Positions 10,557 through 17,274 of a stretch of 39,625 bases of DNA are shown in pieces. Origin of the DNA: Planctomycetota bacterium (GTDB lineage Bacteria > Planctomycetota > Brocadiia > JAJRTI01); the NCBI GenBank assembly GCA_024278415.1, contig JAJRTI010000556.1, forward strand, positions 1-39,625, given 5' to 3'. The notes beneath the pieces were generated by a model, which made no database searches, was not told the DNA's origin, and saw only the letters and a list, made by a program, of their open reading frames with translations. Each line of letters opens with the position of its first letter. The stretch's first letter is position 1. A program made the translations under genes and the position numbers.

Positions 10557-10585
10557 ATCTTAGCGCCACATGGGATTGCGGGCAA
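10557..10585 (-). promoter_or_regulatory. Promoter of the UDP-glucuronate decarboxylase-galE run
   Basis: On the minus strand: -35 TTGCCC (10585-10580), 17-bp spacer, -10 TAAGAT (10562-10557). The leader would be about 48 nt and carries the AAGGAGG ribosome site. Confidence 0.5.
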
Positions 10586-10600
10586 GCGCGGTGTACAAGG

Positions 10601-10629
10601 TTGATGTCAGGCCGTTCCAGTGGTACGAT
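10601..10629 (+). promoter_or_regulatory. Promoter of the cupin phosphoglucose isomerase gene
   Basis: -35 TTGATG (10601-10606), 17-bp spacer, -10 TACGAT (10624-10629), about 36 bp before the ATG at 10665. It is back to back with the minus-strand promoter at 10557-10585. Confidence 0.5.
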
Positions 10630-10664
10630 GCAGGGGATGCAGACACGAAGAGGAGTTCCGACCT

Positions 10665-11231
10665 ATGGATCCCATCGAAGCCGTCATGGACCACGCGACC
10701 GGGCTGCTGACCCCCCGCGGCCCGATCGTGGAGCGCCAACTCAGCGATATGCGAGGGTACTACCTCGACGCGGAAGCTGAGGCATGGCTCGTCGGGGCGC
10801 AGGATCCGGTGATCTACCACGTCTTCCCGCTCGCCGTGCCGGAGGAGCCGGGCCAAGTGCTCTGTGGCACGACGGTCATCTACCCGGGCAAGGTGGGCGA
10901 CGAGTACTTCATGACCAAGGGCCACTTCCACGCGAACCCGCTGTCGGCCGAGGTCTACCACACGTTGCGCGGGGAGGGCTATCTGTTGATCGAGACTCAC
11001 GACCGCGCCACACGCCACATCGACATGCGCGGGGGTAGCATTGCCTACATTCCCCCCGGCTGGGCGCACCGCACGGTAAACACGAGCGACGAGCCCCTCG
11101 TGTTCTTCTACGCCATGCCGGGCGACGCGGGGCACGACTACGCGGCCATCGCCGAGCGCGGCGGGTTCGAGGAGGTCGTGGTCGAGCGCGACGGCACGCC
11201 ACGAGTGCTCCGCAGGAAGGACTTGGCATGA
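10665..11231 (+). CDS. Cupin-type glucose-6-phosphate isomerase
   Basis: A 188-residue single-domain cupin of the type first known from Thermococcales (cPGI), which interconverts glucose-6-phosphate and fructose-6-phosphate with a bound metal and is unrelated to the usual PGI. The metal site is clear: His87 and His89 in GHFHA, Glu96 in AEVYHTL, and His135 in PPGWAHRTVN. The family's TKGHFH, YHTLRGEGYLLIE and C-terminal VFFYAMPGDAGHDYAAI stretches are all present. Start chosen at ATG 10665, with AGAGGAG about 9 bp upstream; an in-frame codon at 10620 falls inside the predicted promoter. The stop overlaps the next gene by ATGA, so the two are translationally coupled. Confidence 0.87.
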   Translation: MDPIEAVMDHATGLLTPRGPIVERQLSDMRGYYLDAEAEAWLVGAQDPVIYHVFPLAVPEEPGQVLCGTTVIYPGKVGDEYFMTKGHFHANPLSAEVYHTLRGEGYLLIETHDRATRHIDMRGGSIAYIPPGWAHRTVNTSDEPLVFFYAMPGDAGHDYAAIAERGGFEEVVVERDGTPRVLRRKDLA

Positions 11232-13114
11232 AGCGCATGGCGGGTTGCGCGACCACTAGCGGCCCGGCGCCAACTCGCCTCGCCATGGCCGCGCTGCTCC
11301 TCGCCGCCTGCCACTCGGTCCACGCGGCTCGCGACCGGCGCGAATGGCTTCAGATTGTGCCCTACGTGGGCTTCGGCACATCCACGCGGGGCGAGGCCGT
11401 GGGCCGCGTCGTGGAGCCCCTGCCCCTGGGCAAGGCCGACAGCGCATGGGGGCGTTTCCGCAACAACCTGAAACGCCTGATGACCGACGAGAAGGAAGGC
11501 GTGCTCGTGGTGGTGCGAGTCGGATCCGCGACCGCGCAGGGCCGCACCAACGACGAGGGCTTCTACCACATCCGAGTGCCTCTAAGGCCAGGCACGGCGA
11601 TCAAGGACGGCTTCGTCGAGGGGCAAGCCTCACTTGGGCCATCGAAGAAATACCGTGCGAAGCCCGTGGCGACCCGCTTCGTCGCGCCCACGAAGGCTTC
11701 GCGCTTCGGCGTGATCAGCGACATCGACGACACCGTGCTCGTGACGCACGTGCTGGAGACGGCGAAGATGCTGCGCTCCGCGGCGCTGGGCGACGCGCAC
11801 ACGCGCCTCGCGTTCCCAGGGGCTCCAGAGTTGTATCAGGCCCTGCGCGACGGCCACGGCAACGAGCACAATCCGTTCTTCTACATCTCGGGCAGCCCCT
11901 GGAACCTATACGACATCCTCGCGACCGCGTTCGCCAAGCTCGGCATCCCGGCCGGCTACTGGCGCCTCCGGGATATCGGCCTTGGCTCCGACGCGGACCC
12001 GCTGTTCAGCATGCGGGCCTTCAAGCGGCCCAACATCCTCCACGTGCTCGACACGTACCCCAACATGCGGTTTGTCCTCGTGGGCGACAGCGGCCAGAAG
12101 GACGCGGAGATCTACGCGGACATCGCCACCCACGCGCGTTACCGCGACCGCATCGCCGCGGTGTACATCCGCGACGTGAGCCCCATCACCGACACCGATC
12201 GGCGCAAGGAGCTAGCCGCGTTGGCCGATCGCGTGGGGAAGCACTTCGTGGTCTTCGGCAATTCGTGGCTCGCGGCGCGGCACGCGGCATCGATTGGGCT
12301 CATACCCCAAGCGGCCGTCGAGCCGGTGCGCAAGGCTTGCGCGCTATCGGGCGCATTGGGCCGCAAGCCGGCCACCAAGTACCCCATCGTGCTCGTGCAC
12401 GGCCTGCTGGGCTTTTCCCAGATCGGCATCGACGATTTCGGAGCGCTCACCTACTTCCGCAACATTCGGCCGTATCTGGAGAAGCGCGGGTTCCGCGTGT
12501 GCGCGCCGGCGCTGGGCATGACCGACGGCGTGGCCGTGCGCGCACAACAGCTCAAGGACGCGATCAACCGGTTCACGTCGGGCCGGGTGAACCTCATCGC
12601 GCACAGCATGGGCGGTCTGGACTCGCGCTACATGATCACCCACCTCGGGATGGCCGACCGCGTCGCGTCGCTCACGACCATCGCCACACCGCACCGCGGC
12701 TCGTCGTTCGCCGACTGGGGCATCGAGCACGCCGGCAGCTCCGCGCCACTGCTGCGCGCGCTGGGCATCGGCACGCAGGCGTTCTACGACCTCACGACCG
12801 ACGCCTGCCGCAAGTTCAACGACCACACGCCCAACGCGCCGGGCGTGCGCTATTACTCGTACAGCGGCACGCAGCGGCGCAAGCACGTGTACGGCGGACT
12901 GCGCTTCTCCTACGACATTGTCATGAAGCGCGAGGGCCCTAACGACGGGCTCGTGTCGCAGACCTCCGCGCGCTGGGGCCGGTACTTGGGCAACGTGGAC
13001 GCGGACCACCTGAACCTCGTGGGGTGGAAGTTCTTCTGGGAGTTCAGGGAGAAGTTCGACGCCAAGGCGTTCTACCTCGGCATAGCACGCATGCTCGAGG
13101 CGGAGGGGATGTGA
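11228..13114 (+). CDS. Secreted fusion: App1-type phosphatidate phosphatase + triacylglycerol lipase
   Basis: A 628-residue two-enzyme protein. Residues 1-34 look like a signal peptide, with a Cys28 that may be a lipobox variant (LLLAAC). Residues about 90-150 form a beta segment, and 155-345 match the App1/DUF2183 phosphatase domain of the HAD superfamily: DxDDT motif with Asp165 and Asp167, FYISGSPWNLY (motif II), and GDSGQKD (286-292, motifs III/IV). Residues about 384-628 are an alpha/beta-hydrolase lipase of the Pseudomonas-lipase type: oxyanion HGLLG (391-395), nucleophile Ser460 in AHSMGG, likely Asp573 in PNDGLVS and His594 in DADHLNLVGW. App1 removes phosphate from phosphatidate and the lipase cuts acyl esters, so the fusion could degrade phospholipid-derived lipid outside the cytoplasm (inference). 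It overlaps the upstream isomerase gene by 4 bp. Confidence 0.9.
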   Translation: MKRMAGCATTSGPAPTRLAMAALLLAACHSVHAARDRREWLQIVPYVGFGTSTRGEAVGRVVEPLPLGKADSAWGRFRNNLKRLMTDEKEGVLVVVRVGSATAQGRTNDEGFYHIRVPLRPGTAIKDGFVEGQASLGPSKKYRAKPVATRFVAPTKASRFGVISDIDDTVLVTHVLETAKMLRSAALGDAHTRLAFPGAPELYQALRDGHGNEHNPFFYISGSPWNLYDILATAFAKLGIPAGYWRLRDIGLGSDADPLFSMRAFKRPNILHVLDTYPNMRFVLVGDSGQKDAEIYADIATHARYRDRIAAVYIRDVSPITDTDRRKELAALADRVGKHFVVFGNSWLAARHAASIGLIPQAAVEPVRKACALSGALGRKPATKYPIVLVHGLLGFSQIGIDDFGALTYFRNIRPYLEKRGFRVCAPALGMTDGVAVRAQQLKDAINRFTSGRVNLIAHSMGGLDSRYMITHLGMADRVASLTTIATPHRGSSFADWGIEHAGSSAPLLRALGIGTQAFYDLTTDACRKFNDHTPNAPGVRYYSYSGTQRRKHVYGGLRFSYDIVMKREGPNDGLVSQTSARWGRYLGNVDADHLNLVGWKFFWEFREKFDAKAFYLGIARMLEAEGM

Positions 13115-13132
13115 GGGGACGTGAGGGGACGC
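13103..13132. repeat. Three-unit decamer tandem repeat over the lipase stop codon
   Basis: Units GAGGGGATGT, GAGGGGACGT, GAGGGGACGC. The TGA stop of the fusion gene (13112-13114) lies across the first unit junction. Confidence 0.85.
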
Positions 13133-13203
13133 GATGCGGAAGCCCCGCGCGTGCGGGAATCGCATCGTCCCCAGACACGCGGCGCGGAACGCCTTCGCGT
13201 TCC
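13132..13203. terminator. Hairpins between convergent lipase and antiporter genes
   Basis: First hairpin: outer stem CGATGCG / CGCATCG (13132-13138 and 13161-13167) with inner stem CCCGC / GCGGG. Second hairpin: GGAACGC / GCGTTCC with loop CTTC (13186-13203). Both lie between two convergent genes, a natural place for bidirectional termination. Neither has a long T-run. The first shares the GCGGGAA core with the hairpins at 8491 and 16715. Confidence 0.45.
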
Positions 13204-13254
13204 GACGGACGGCGAAGGCCGCCCGCTCCTCTTGGGTTGCGGACGGAGCCCGCG

Positions 13255-14943
13255 TTAGGCTTCGCCCTGGGCGCGGCGCCGCAGCACCTCTTGGGAAATC
13301 ATCTTCTTCACGCCCCGGGACTCCAACAGCCCCTGATATCGGCCTTGGCCGCCCGGCTCCGTGACCGGCAGGCAGTCGAAGCCCTGCTGCTGCATGTGCT
13401 GGAGCGCGTCTGCGAGAGGAGTGTCAGGCGAGGTGGTTTCCGGGGCCATGCGCATCACGTCTGCGGCCACGAGCCAGTCGACCATGCTGGGGTTGGCGAA
13501 GCAATACTTGAGGTCGTCCATCGTGATCAGCCCGGCGATCTGCCCCTCCGCTGTCAACACCGGATAAGCCCGTGCGTCGGTTTCCGCGATCGTGCGCAAC
13601 ACGTCCTTCAGGGAAGTTTGCGCCATAAACGTGGGGGCCGCCGCGTTGAGCGCGTCTCGCACCGTGTACGAGTTCACCAAGTCTTGCTCGGTCACGTCCA
13701 AGCCAATCTCGCCGGCCCACTTGACGGCCAACTTCACGCATGGAGGGCCGATGATCTGCACCAAGAAGGTGGTGGTCGTCACGATCATCACGATCGCGTC
13801 GCCCAGCACGACGCCGCCCAGCTTGATCCCAGAAAAGCGAATGCTCGCGAGAATGGCCAAGCCGATGGCCACGCCGGCCTGGCTGAACAGGCAGAGCCCC
13901 AAATACTTCCGGACACTCTCCGGCGCACCCGACCATTTGGCGCCGGCCCAGGCGCCTGTCATCTTGCCCGCGGTCCGGCCAATGACGTAGGCGATGGCGA
14001 TGACCCACATCCAGCCAGGCAGCCCCCGGACGCTGAGCCGCGCACCAACGAACACGAAGAACACCACATAGATCGGCGCGGCAAACCGCCCCATGAGATC
14101 GAAGGCCTCGCGGCTGCGATGGGGCGCCAAGTTCACCAGCGTCATGCCCAAGGCCATGGCCGCCAAGATCAGGTCCACCTTGAGCGCGAGCGACAGCCCC
14201 AGCACCAAGGTCAACACGCCGAGGATGAACGTGAGCATCTTGTCGTAGTCGTGCGTGCGGCGCAGGAGCTGATTAAAGCCCAGCCCGCTCAGCACGCCCA
14301 AGACCAACGCACCGCCCAGCTCGTAGCCTGTGTGCAGCAAGCTCTCACCCAACTGAGACGCGCCGCCGCCGGTCACCAACATGGCCCCGCCAGACGCGAG
14401 GCTGTAGAGCACCAGCGCAAGGCCGTCGTCGAGCGCCACAATCGCCAACACGGTGGTGGTCAGCACCCCGCGCGTTTTGTACTCCCACAACACGTCCACG
14501 GTCGCGGCCGGCGCGGTCGCCGATGCGATCGCGCCCAACACCAGCCCGAAAGCGATCGCGGTAGACGCATCTCGCAACAGCCCGTAGGTGAGCGCCGTCA
14601 CGAGCAAGCCCACCAACACAAACGCAGTGAGGCCCTCCGCGAACAGGATTGCGAAGAACTGGCGGCCATACTTCTTGAACACCTGGAGGTGCAACTCGCC
14701 GCCGATCATGAACCCAATAATGCCCAGGGCCACGAAGTTGACCGACAGCAGGCTCCGAATCTGCGCATCGCCGATCAGCTTCAACCCCGATTTGCCGATC
14801 AACGCGCCGATGGCGATGTAGCCCACCACCTGAGGGATGCGAAGCTTCTGGAATACTCGCGCGCCCAGGCTGCCAGCTAAGATGGCGCCGCCCACGATCA
14901 AGAGCGTAGGCAGATGGGCAGGATCGAAGACGTGTTCGTGCAA
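13255..14943 (-). CDS. CPA2-family cation/proton antiporter with C-terminal CBS pair
   Basis: A 562-residue inner-membrane monovalent cation:proton antiporter (KefB/NapA-like fold) with about 12 membrane segments in residues 10-390. Recognisable segments are LLIVGGAILAGSLGARVFQ, VVGYIAIGALIG (the P-x-x-x-G-Y helix region), LGIIGFMIGGELHL, and the Thr/Asp region SATAPAATVDVLWEYKTRGVLTTTVLAIVALDDGLALVLYSL, where the DD pair (about residue 172) is the expected ion-binding site. Instead of the KTN/TrkA domain of KefB/C it ends in two CBS domains (about 434-554), which usually sense adenine nucleotides and would gate transport. The start is a TTG at 14943 with GGGAGAG 7 bp upstream. Probably exchanges Na+ or K+ for H+; the ion is not readable. 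Confidence 0.9.
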   Translation of the reverse strand: MHEHVFDPAHLPTLLIVGGAILAGSLGARVFQKLRIPQVVGYIAIGALIGKSGLKLIGDAQIRSLLSVNFVALGIIGFMIGGELHLQVFKKYGRQFFAILFAEGLTAFVLVGLLVTALTYGLLRDASTAIAFGLVLGAIASATAPAATVDVLWEYKTRGVLTTTVLAIVALDDGLALVLYSLASGGAMLVTGGGASQLGESLLHTGYELGGALVLGVLSGLGFNQLLRRTHDYDKMLTFILGVLTLVLGLSLALKVDLILAAMALGMTLVNLAPHRSREAFDLMGRFAAPIYVVFFVFVGARLSVRGLPGWMWVIAIAYVIGRTAGKMTGAWAGAKWSGAPESVRKYLGLCLFSQAGVAIGLAILASIRFSGIKLGGVVLGDAIVMIVTTTTFLVQIIGPPCVKLAVKWAGEIGLDVTEQDLVNSYTVRDALNAAAPTFMAQTSLKDVLRTIAETDARAYPVLTAEGQIAGLITMDDLKYCFANPSMVDWLVAADVMRMAPETTSPDTPLADALQHMQQQGFDCLPVTEPGGQGRYQGLLESRGVKKMISQEVLRRRAQGEA

Positions 14944-15001
14944 AATGTTCTCTCCCAGAGCGCCGCAGGCCGAAGCGAATCCGTGTCCCGAGGCGATCGG
15001 T

Positions 15002-15041
15002 GAGAGCGCTTCCGCGTCAGCGCGTCAGACGCGACGCTCTC
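15002..15041 (-). other. Stem-loop in the antiporter mRNA leader
   Basis: GAGAGCG / CGCTCTC outer stem (15002-15008 with 15035-15041) enclosing a 5-bp GCGTC / GACGC stem. It would sit in the roughly 150-nt leader of the antiporter mRNA, about 60 nt before the start. A control role is possible; no known riboswitch is recognised. Confidence 0.35.
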
Positions 15042-15100
15042 CGGGCATGAAGCCGGCCCTCCGCACCCCGACCCGTGGCGGCAAGACAGCAGAATCGCAT

Positions 15101-15128
15101 ATGATAGTGCATCCCGTGCCAGAATCAA
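15101..15128 (-). promoter_or_regulatory. Promoter of the antiporter gene
   Basis: On the minus strand: -35 TTGATT (15128-15123), 16-bp spacer, -10 TATCAT (15106-15101). It implies a leader of about 150 nt before the TTG at 14943. Confidence 0.5.
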
Positions 15129-15162
15129 CTCCCGCGCGGCCCCACATGCCACGAGAGCCCTC

Positions 15163-15921
15163 TCACCCCTTCTCCCTTCGGTATTCCTCCGCCCGCCGGT
15201 CGCCCAAGCCCGCCAGTTGCGCTACGGTCTCGCCATACAGGTGGTGGCAGAACAGACACGTCACGCCCGGCCAGAACAGCACAAACCCTACCGCCACCCC
15301 GCCGCAAATGCCTGTGAAGAGGATGAGGCCCGCGAGCGACAACACCGCCACGCCAGGCGCCTGGAGGAACACGACAAAGCCCGCCTTCACTGCGGCTTTC
15401 ACGCTCCGCGCCGGCGCGTCGATGCCAAGCTGACGCGCATGCACCACCGGGGGCTGAGGCAGCCAGGCGATGCGCTCCCGATGCTCCGCGTCGTCGGCCA
15501 GCCACAGTTCCACCGCGGCCGGCACGACGAACTGGAGCGCCATCATCACCCCCAGCGTCACCCAGAAGCACACGCCCGCGAGCGCGACGCCGATCATGGG
15601 ATACTCGCGCGCGATCTTCATGTAGAACGCCACGTTGCCCCCGGCCATGGCCAGCAGGGCAAGCGTGCCGGCCATGAGGATCAGGGCCGGCTTCCACAGC
15701 CTGACCGCACCTGCGAAGAAGTCCCGCAGCCGCGCGTCCCGGCCCACGACGATCTCGTACGTGAAACACAGCACCCCGGCGGTCGTGAGCGGCAGTGTGA
15801 CCAGCGGCGCCGAACACACGACCCACAGCACATTCACGAGCACGAGTGGCCCCATGTGCTCGTACGCATCCCAGAAGGTGTTGCGCACCGCGCGGCGCAG
15901 GACTTGAGAGGTGTGTTCCAT
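15163..15921 (-). CDS. DUF624/YesL-like integral membrane protein
   Basis: A 252-residue membrane protein with about six predicted membrane segments: LVLVNVLWVVCSAPLVTLPLTTAGVLCF near the start, ALILMAGTLALLAM, IGVALAGVCFWVTLGVMMALQFVV, and a C-terminal pair around AVLSLAGLILFTGICGGVAVGFVLFW. The N-x-LWV-x2-S-P-L-V-T-LP-x2-TA pattern followed by a short amphipathic RDFFAGAVRLWKPAL segment matches DUF624 (YesL), found in several phyla near carbohydrate uptake or cell-envelope genes and of unknown function. It ends with a HHLYGETVAQLAGL cytoplasmic tail. It lies alone, about 240 bp from its neighbours, and no transporter partner is adjacent. Confidence 0.7.
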   Translation of the reverse strand: MEHTSQVLRRAVRNTFWDAYEHMGPLVLVNVLWVVCSAPLVTLPLTTAGVLCFTYEIVVGRDARLRDFFAGAVRLWKPALILMAGTLALLAMAGGNVAFYMKIAREYPMIGVALAGVCFWVTLGVMMALQFVVPAAVELWLADDAEHRERIAWLPQPPVVHARQLGIDAPARSVKAAVKAGFVVFLQAPGVAVLSLAGLILFTGICGGVAVGFVLFWPGVTCLFCHHLYGETVAQLAGLGDRRAEEYRREKG

Positions 15922-16167
15922 GGATGTACTCGCTCACCCGAATTGGGGGAACGTTGGGGGCACTGTTGCTCGTGAGCCGCGAAAGCGGGCCTCACGCCCG
16001 GCCCGTATCGTTCGTGCAGACGCGATCTTTCAGCAGCAGAATCAAAGGCGAGCGAAACTTGCGGTACGAGTCCCATGCAGGACGCGATCCGCGTCGTCCG
16101 CGCACGCTACCACGACAACTTGTGTCCGGCAAGTGTCTCCCGGGCCGCGAGGCTTCCCCGCCCGAGG

Positions 16168-16563
16168 TTACTTGGCCCCGGCCATGATCGGCAGGCGGAT
16201 CGTGAGCGCGGCTTGCGAAGTCGGCCCCTCGAACGTGAAGTCCGCCGGCAGTTCGACGCGCAGTTCCGCTGCCGCGCCCGGCGGCAGCGCCAGCTCCTTC
16301 GGCTTGAGCACAGGTGCGCCAGGCGCCTCCACCGCGCGTAATTCTACTCCTTTGCCCAGGTCGTTCACGACGCGATAGCGCGCGACCAGCCGCCCTTTGC
16401 CCGGCGCAAGCGGGCCGAGTTCGAGCACCGTGAACGCGAGGCCGTTCGCCCGGCTTGGCCCCGACCCGCCGGGCGCTGCGTACCCCACAATCTGGACGAG
16501 CTTCCTCGGCGCGGCTGGATCGTCGCTCTCCACCTGCACGTATCCCTGCACCAAGCCTTTCAT
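16168..16563 (-). CDS. Small DUF1573-like beta protein
   Basis: A 131-residue protein without signal peptide or membrane segment. Its first 30 residues (QGYVQVESDDPAAPRKLVQIVGYA) resemble the closing strands of DUF1573/ASPM-SPD-2-Hydin immunoglobulin-like repeats, where a 'NDP-x-P' turn precedes the last strands. The rest is a second beta-rich unit rich in Pro and Leu (LELGPLAPGKGRL, LALPPGAAAELRVELP). It begins in mid-domain, yet its ATG at 16563 has a good ribosome site (AAGGAG, 5 bp upstream), so it is probably an intact short gene derived from a longer ancestor rather than an open-frame accident. Function unknown. A perfect 18-bp palindrome lies just upstream. Confidence 0.5.
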   Translation of the reverse strand: MKGLVQGYVQVESDDPAAPRKLVQIVGYAAPGGSGPSRANGLAFTVLELGPLAPGKGRLVARYRVVNDLGKGVELRAVEAPGAPVLKPKELALPPGAAAELRVELPADFTFEGPTSQAALTIRLPIMAGAK

Positions 16564-16586
16564 GTTAGCTCCTTAGCGCCAATCTC

Positions 16587-16604
16587 GCGACAACATGTTG
16601 TCGC
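16587..16604. promoter_or_regulatory. Perfect 18-bp palindrome upstream of the DUF1573-like gene
   Basis: GCGACAACATGTTGTCGC, 23 bp before the ATG at 16563. It could be an operator for a dimeric repressor, or the edge of the palindrome-rich element at 16618-16860. Confidence 0.45.
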
Positions 16605-16617
16605 TACGCTCCGTTGT

Positions 16618-16860
16618 GGAGTGCGCCGGCTCGACGGCGCTTTGGCTGGCAGCGCGTAGTGCTGCTTTGCATCCGCACACGCGCTATCCGTTCGCCAGCG
16701 ACAGGCGAAAAGCTAAAGCGGCGTTCCTGCACATGCGGGAACGCCGCTTTTCCTGGGCAGCGCGCGCATGCCCACGAGAACGCAGATTCGCGCAAGCCGC
16801 GCGCATGCAGCAAAAGCGCCGTCGCCGCCCGCCTTGCGGCGGGCTCTGCTGGCGCACTCC
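16618..16860. repeat. Inverted-repeat element of about 243 bp with internal hairpins
   Basis: The left end (16618-16647) begins GGAGTGCGCCGGC and carries GACGGCGCTTT. The right end (16809-16860), read on the other strand, begins GGAGTGCGCCAGC and carries GACGGCGCTTTTGCT after a small extra hairpin (CCCGCC / GGCGGG). The ends are thus inverted copies of one hairpin-bearing sequence. Between them lies a strong hairpin (16715-16750). No open reading frame in the element looks real, and no transposase is present. The 16564-17274 gap holds this element, the 18-bp palindrome, another hairpin (16928-16948), one TTGGCTGAA element and the stem-loop after the M20 gene. Confidence 0.65.
16715..16750. 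terminator. Strong hairpin with flanking A and T runs
   Basis: AAAGCGGCGTTCC pairs with GGAACGCCGCTTT (13 bp), and the stem can extend inward with one G-T pair to an ACAT tetraloop. Flanking A and T runs would allow termination in either direction. It carries the GCGGGAA core also present in hairpins at 8491 and 13132. Confidence 0.5.
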
Positions 16861-16927
16861 AAAAAGGCGCGCCGCGCGTGCCGTTTCGGTTGCGGGTGAA
16901 GCCCGCTTTGTCGCATAAGCCGTCACT

Positions 16928-16948
16928 CCGCCGACGCGGGGTCGGCGG
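16928..16948. other. 8-bp hairpin in the palindrome-rich gap
   Basis: CCGCCGAC / GTCGGCGG with loop GCGGG. Confidence 0.5.
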
Positions 16949-16968
16949 GGGCGCTATCCCTGTTACAC

Positions 16969-16984
16969 TTGGCTGAAATGTTAC
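16969..16984 (+). repeat. TTGGCTGAA element, copy 1
   Basis: TTGGCTGAAATGTTAC. One of four intergenic copies in this window (others at 20637-20653, 20829-20845 and 39469-39485). Confidence 0.7.
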
Positions 16985-17235
16985 CCATATTCTACAATCA
17001 CTACCGGTCGGTGCCAATGACCACCCCCAATTCCCTGCCCAACGCCTTCAATTCTGCCGCCCGTGAGGCTGGGACAATTCGCGCCAGATTCACATCGAAG
17101 GAGTCGGCCTCCGAGTATTGCGAACATGCAGCAGCGGCGCGGGTCAGCATGTGGTTGCACCGCTTTGCGTTACGCGTGAGTGGGCACTGGATGTTGCAGA
17201 AAACTCGCGCGAAGTATCGCGTGCTCCTGTTTCAC

Positions 17236-17263
17236 GCGATGGCACAGAAACTTGTGCCATTGC
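17236..17263 (-). terminator. Stem-loop just after the M20 peptidase gene
   Basis: ATGGCACA / TGTGCCAT (8 bp, loop of 6), extended outward by a G-T pair and two G-C pairs. It starts about 12 bp after the minus-strand stop at 17275. It lacks a T-run, so it may protect the mRNA 3' end rather than terminate. Confidence 0.5.
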
Positions 17264-17274
17264 CCGCGCTTCCT

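Noticed and set aside
15125..15937. Alternative minus-strand frame over the DUF624-like gene
   Set aside because: It lacks hydrophobic segments, whereas the chosen frame has about six and a DUF624 pattern.
16969..16984. Sigma-54 promoter in the TTGGCTGAA element
   Set aside because: The GG to GC distance is 7 rather than 10 bases in the copies that have GC.
16595..17017. Several open frames on both strands in the palindrome-rich gap
   Set aside because: They are Ala/Arg-rich translations of hairpin repeats with no consistent start or homologous look.
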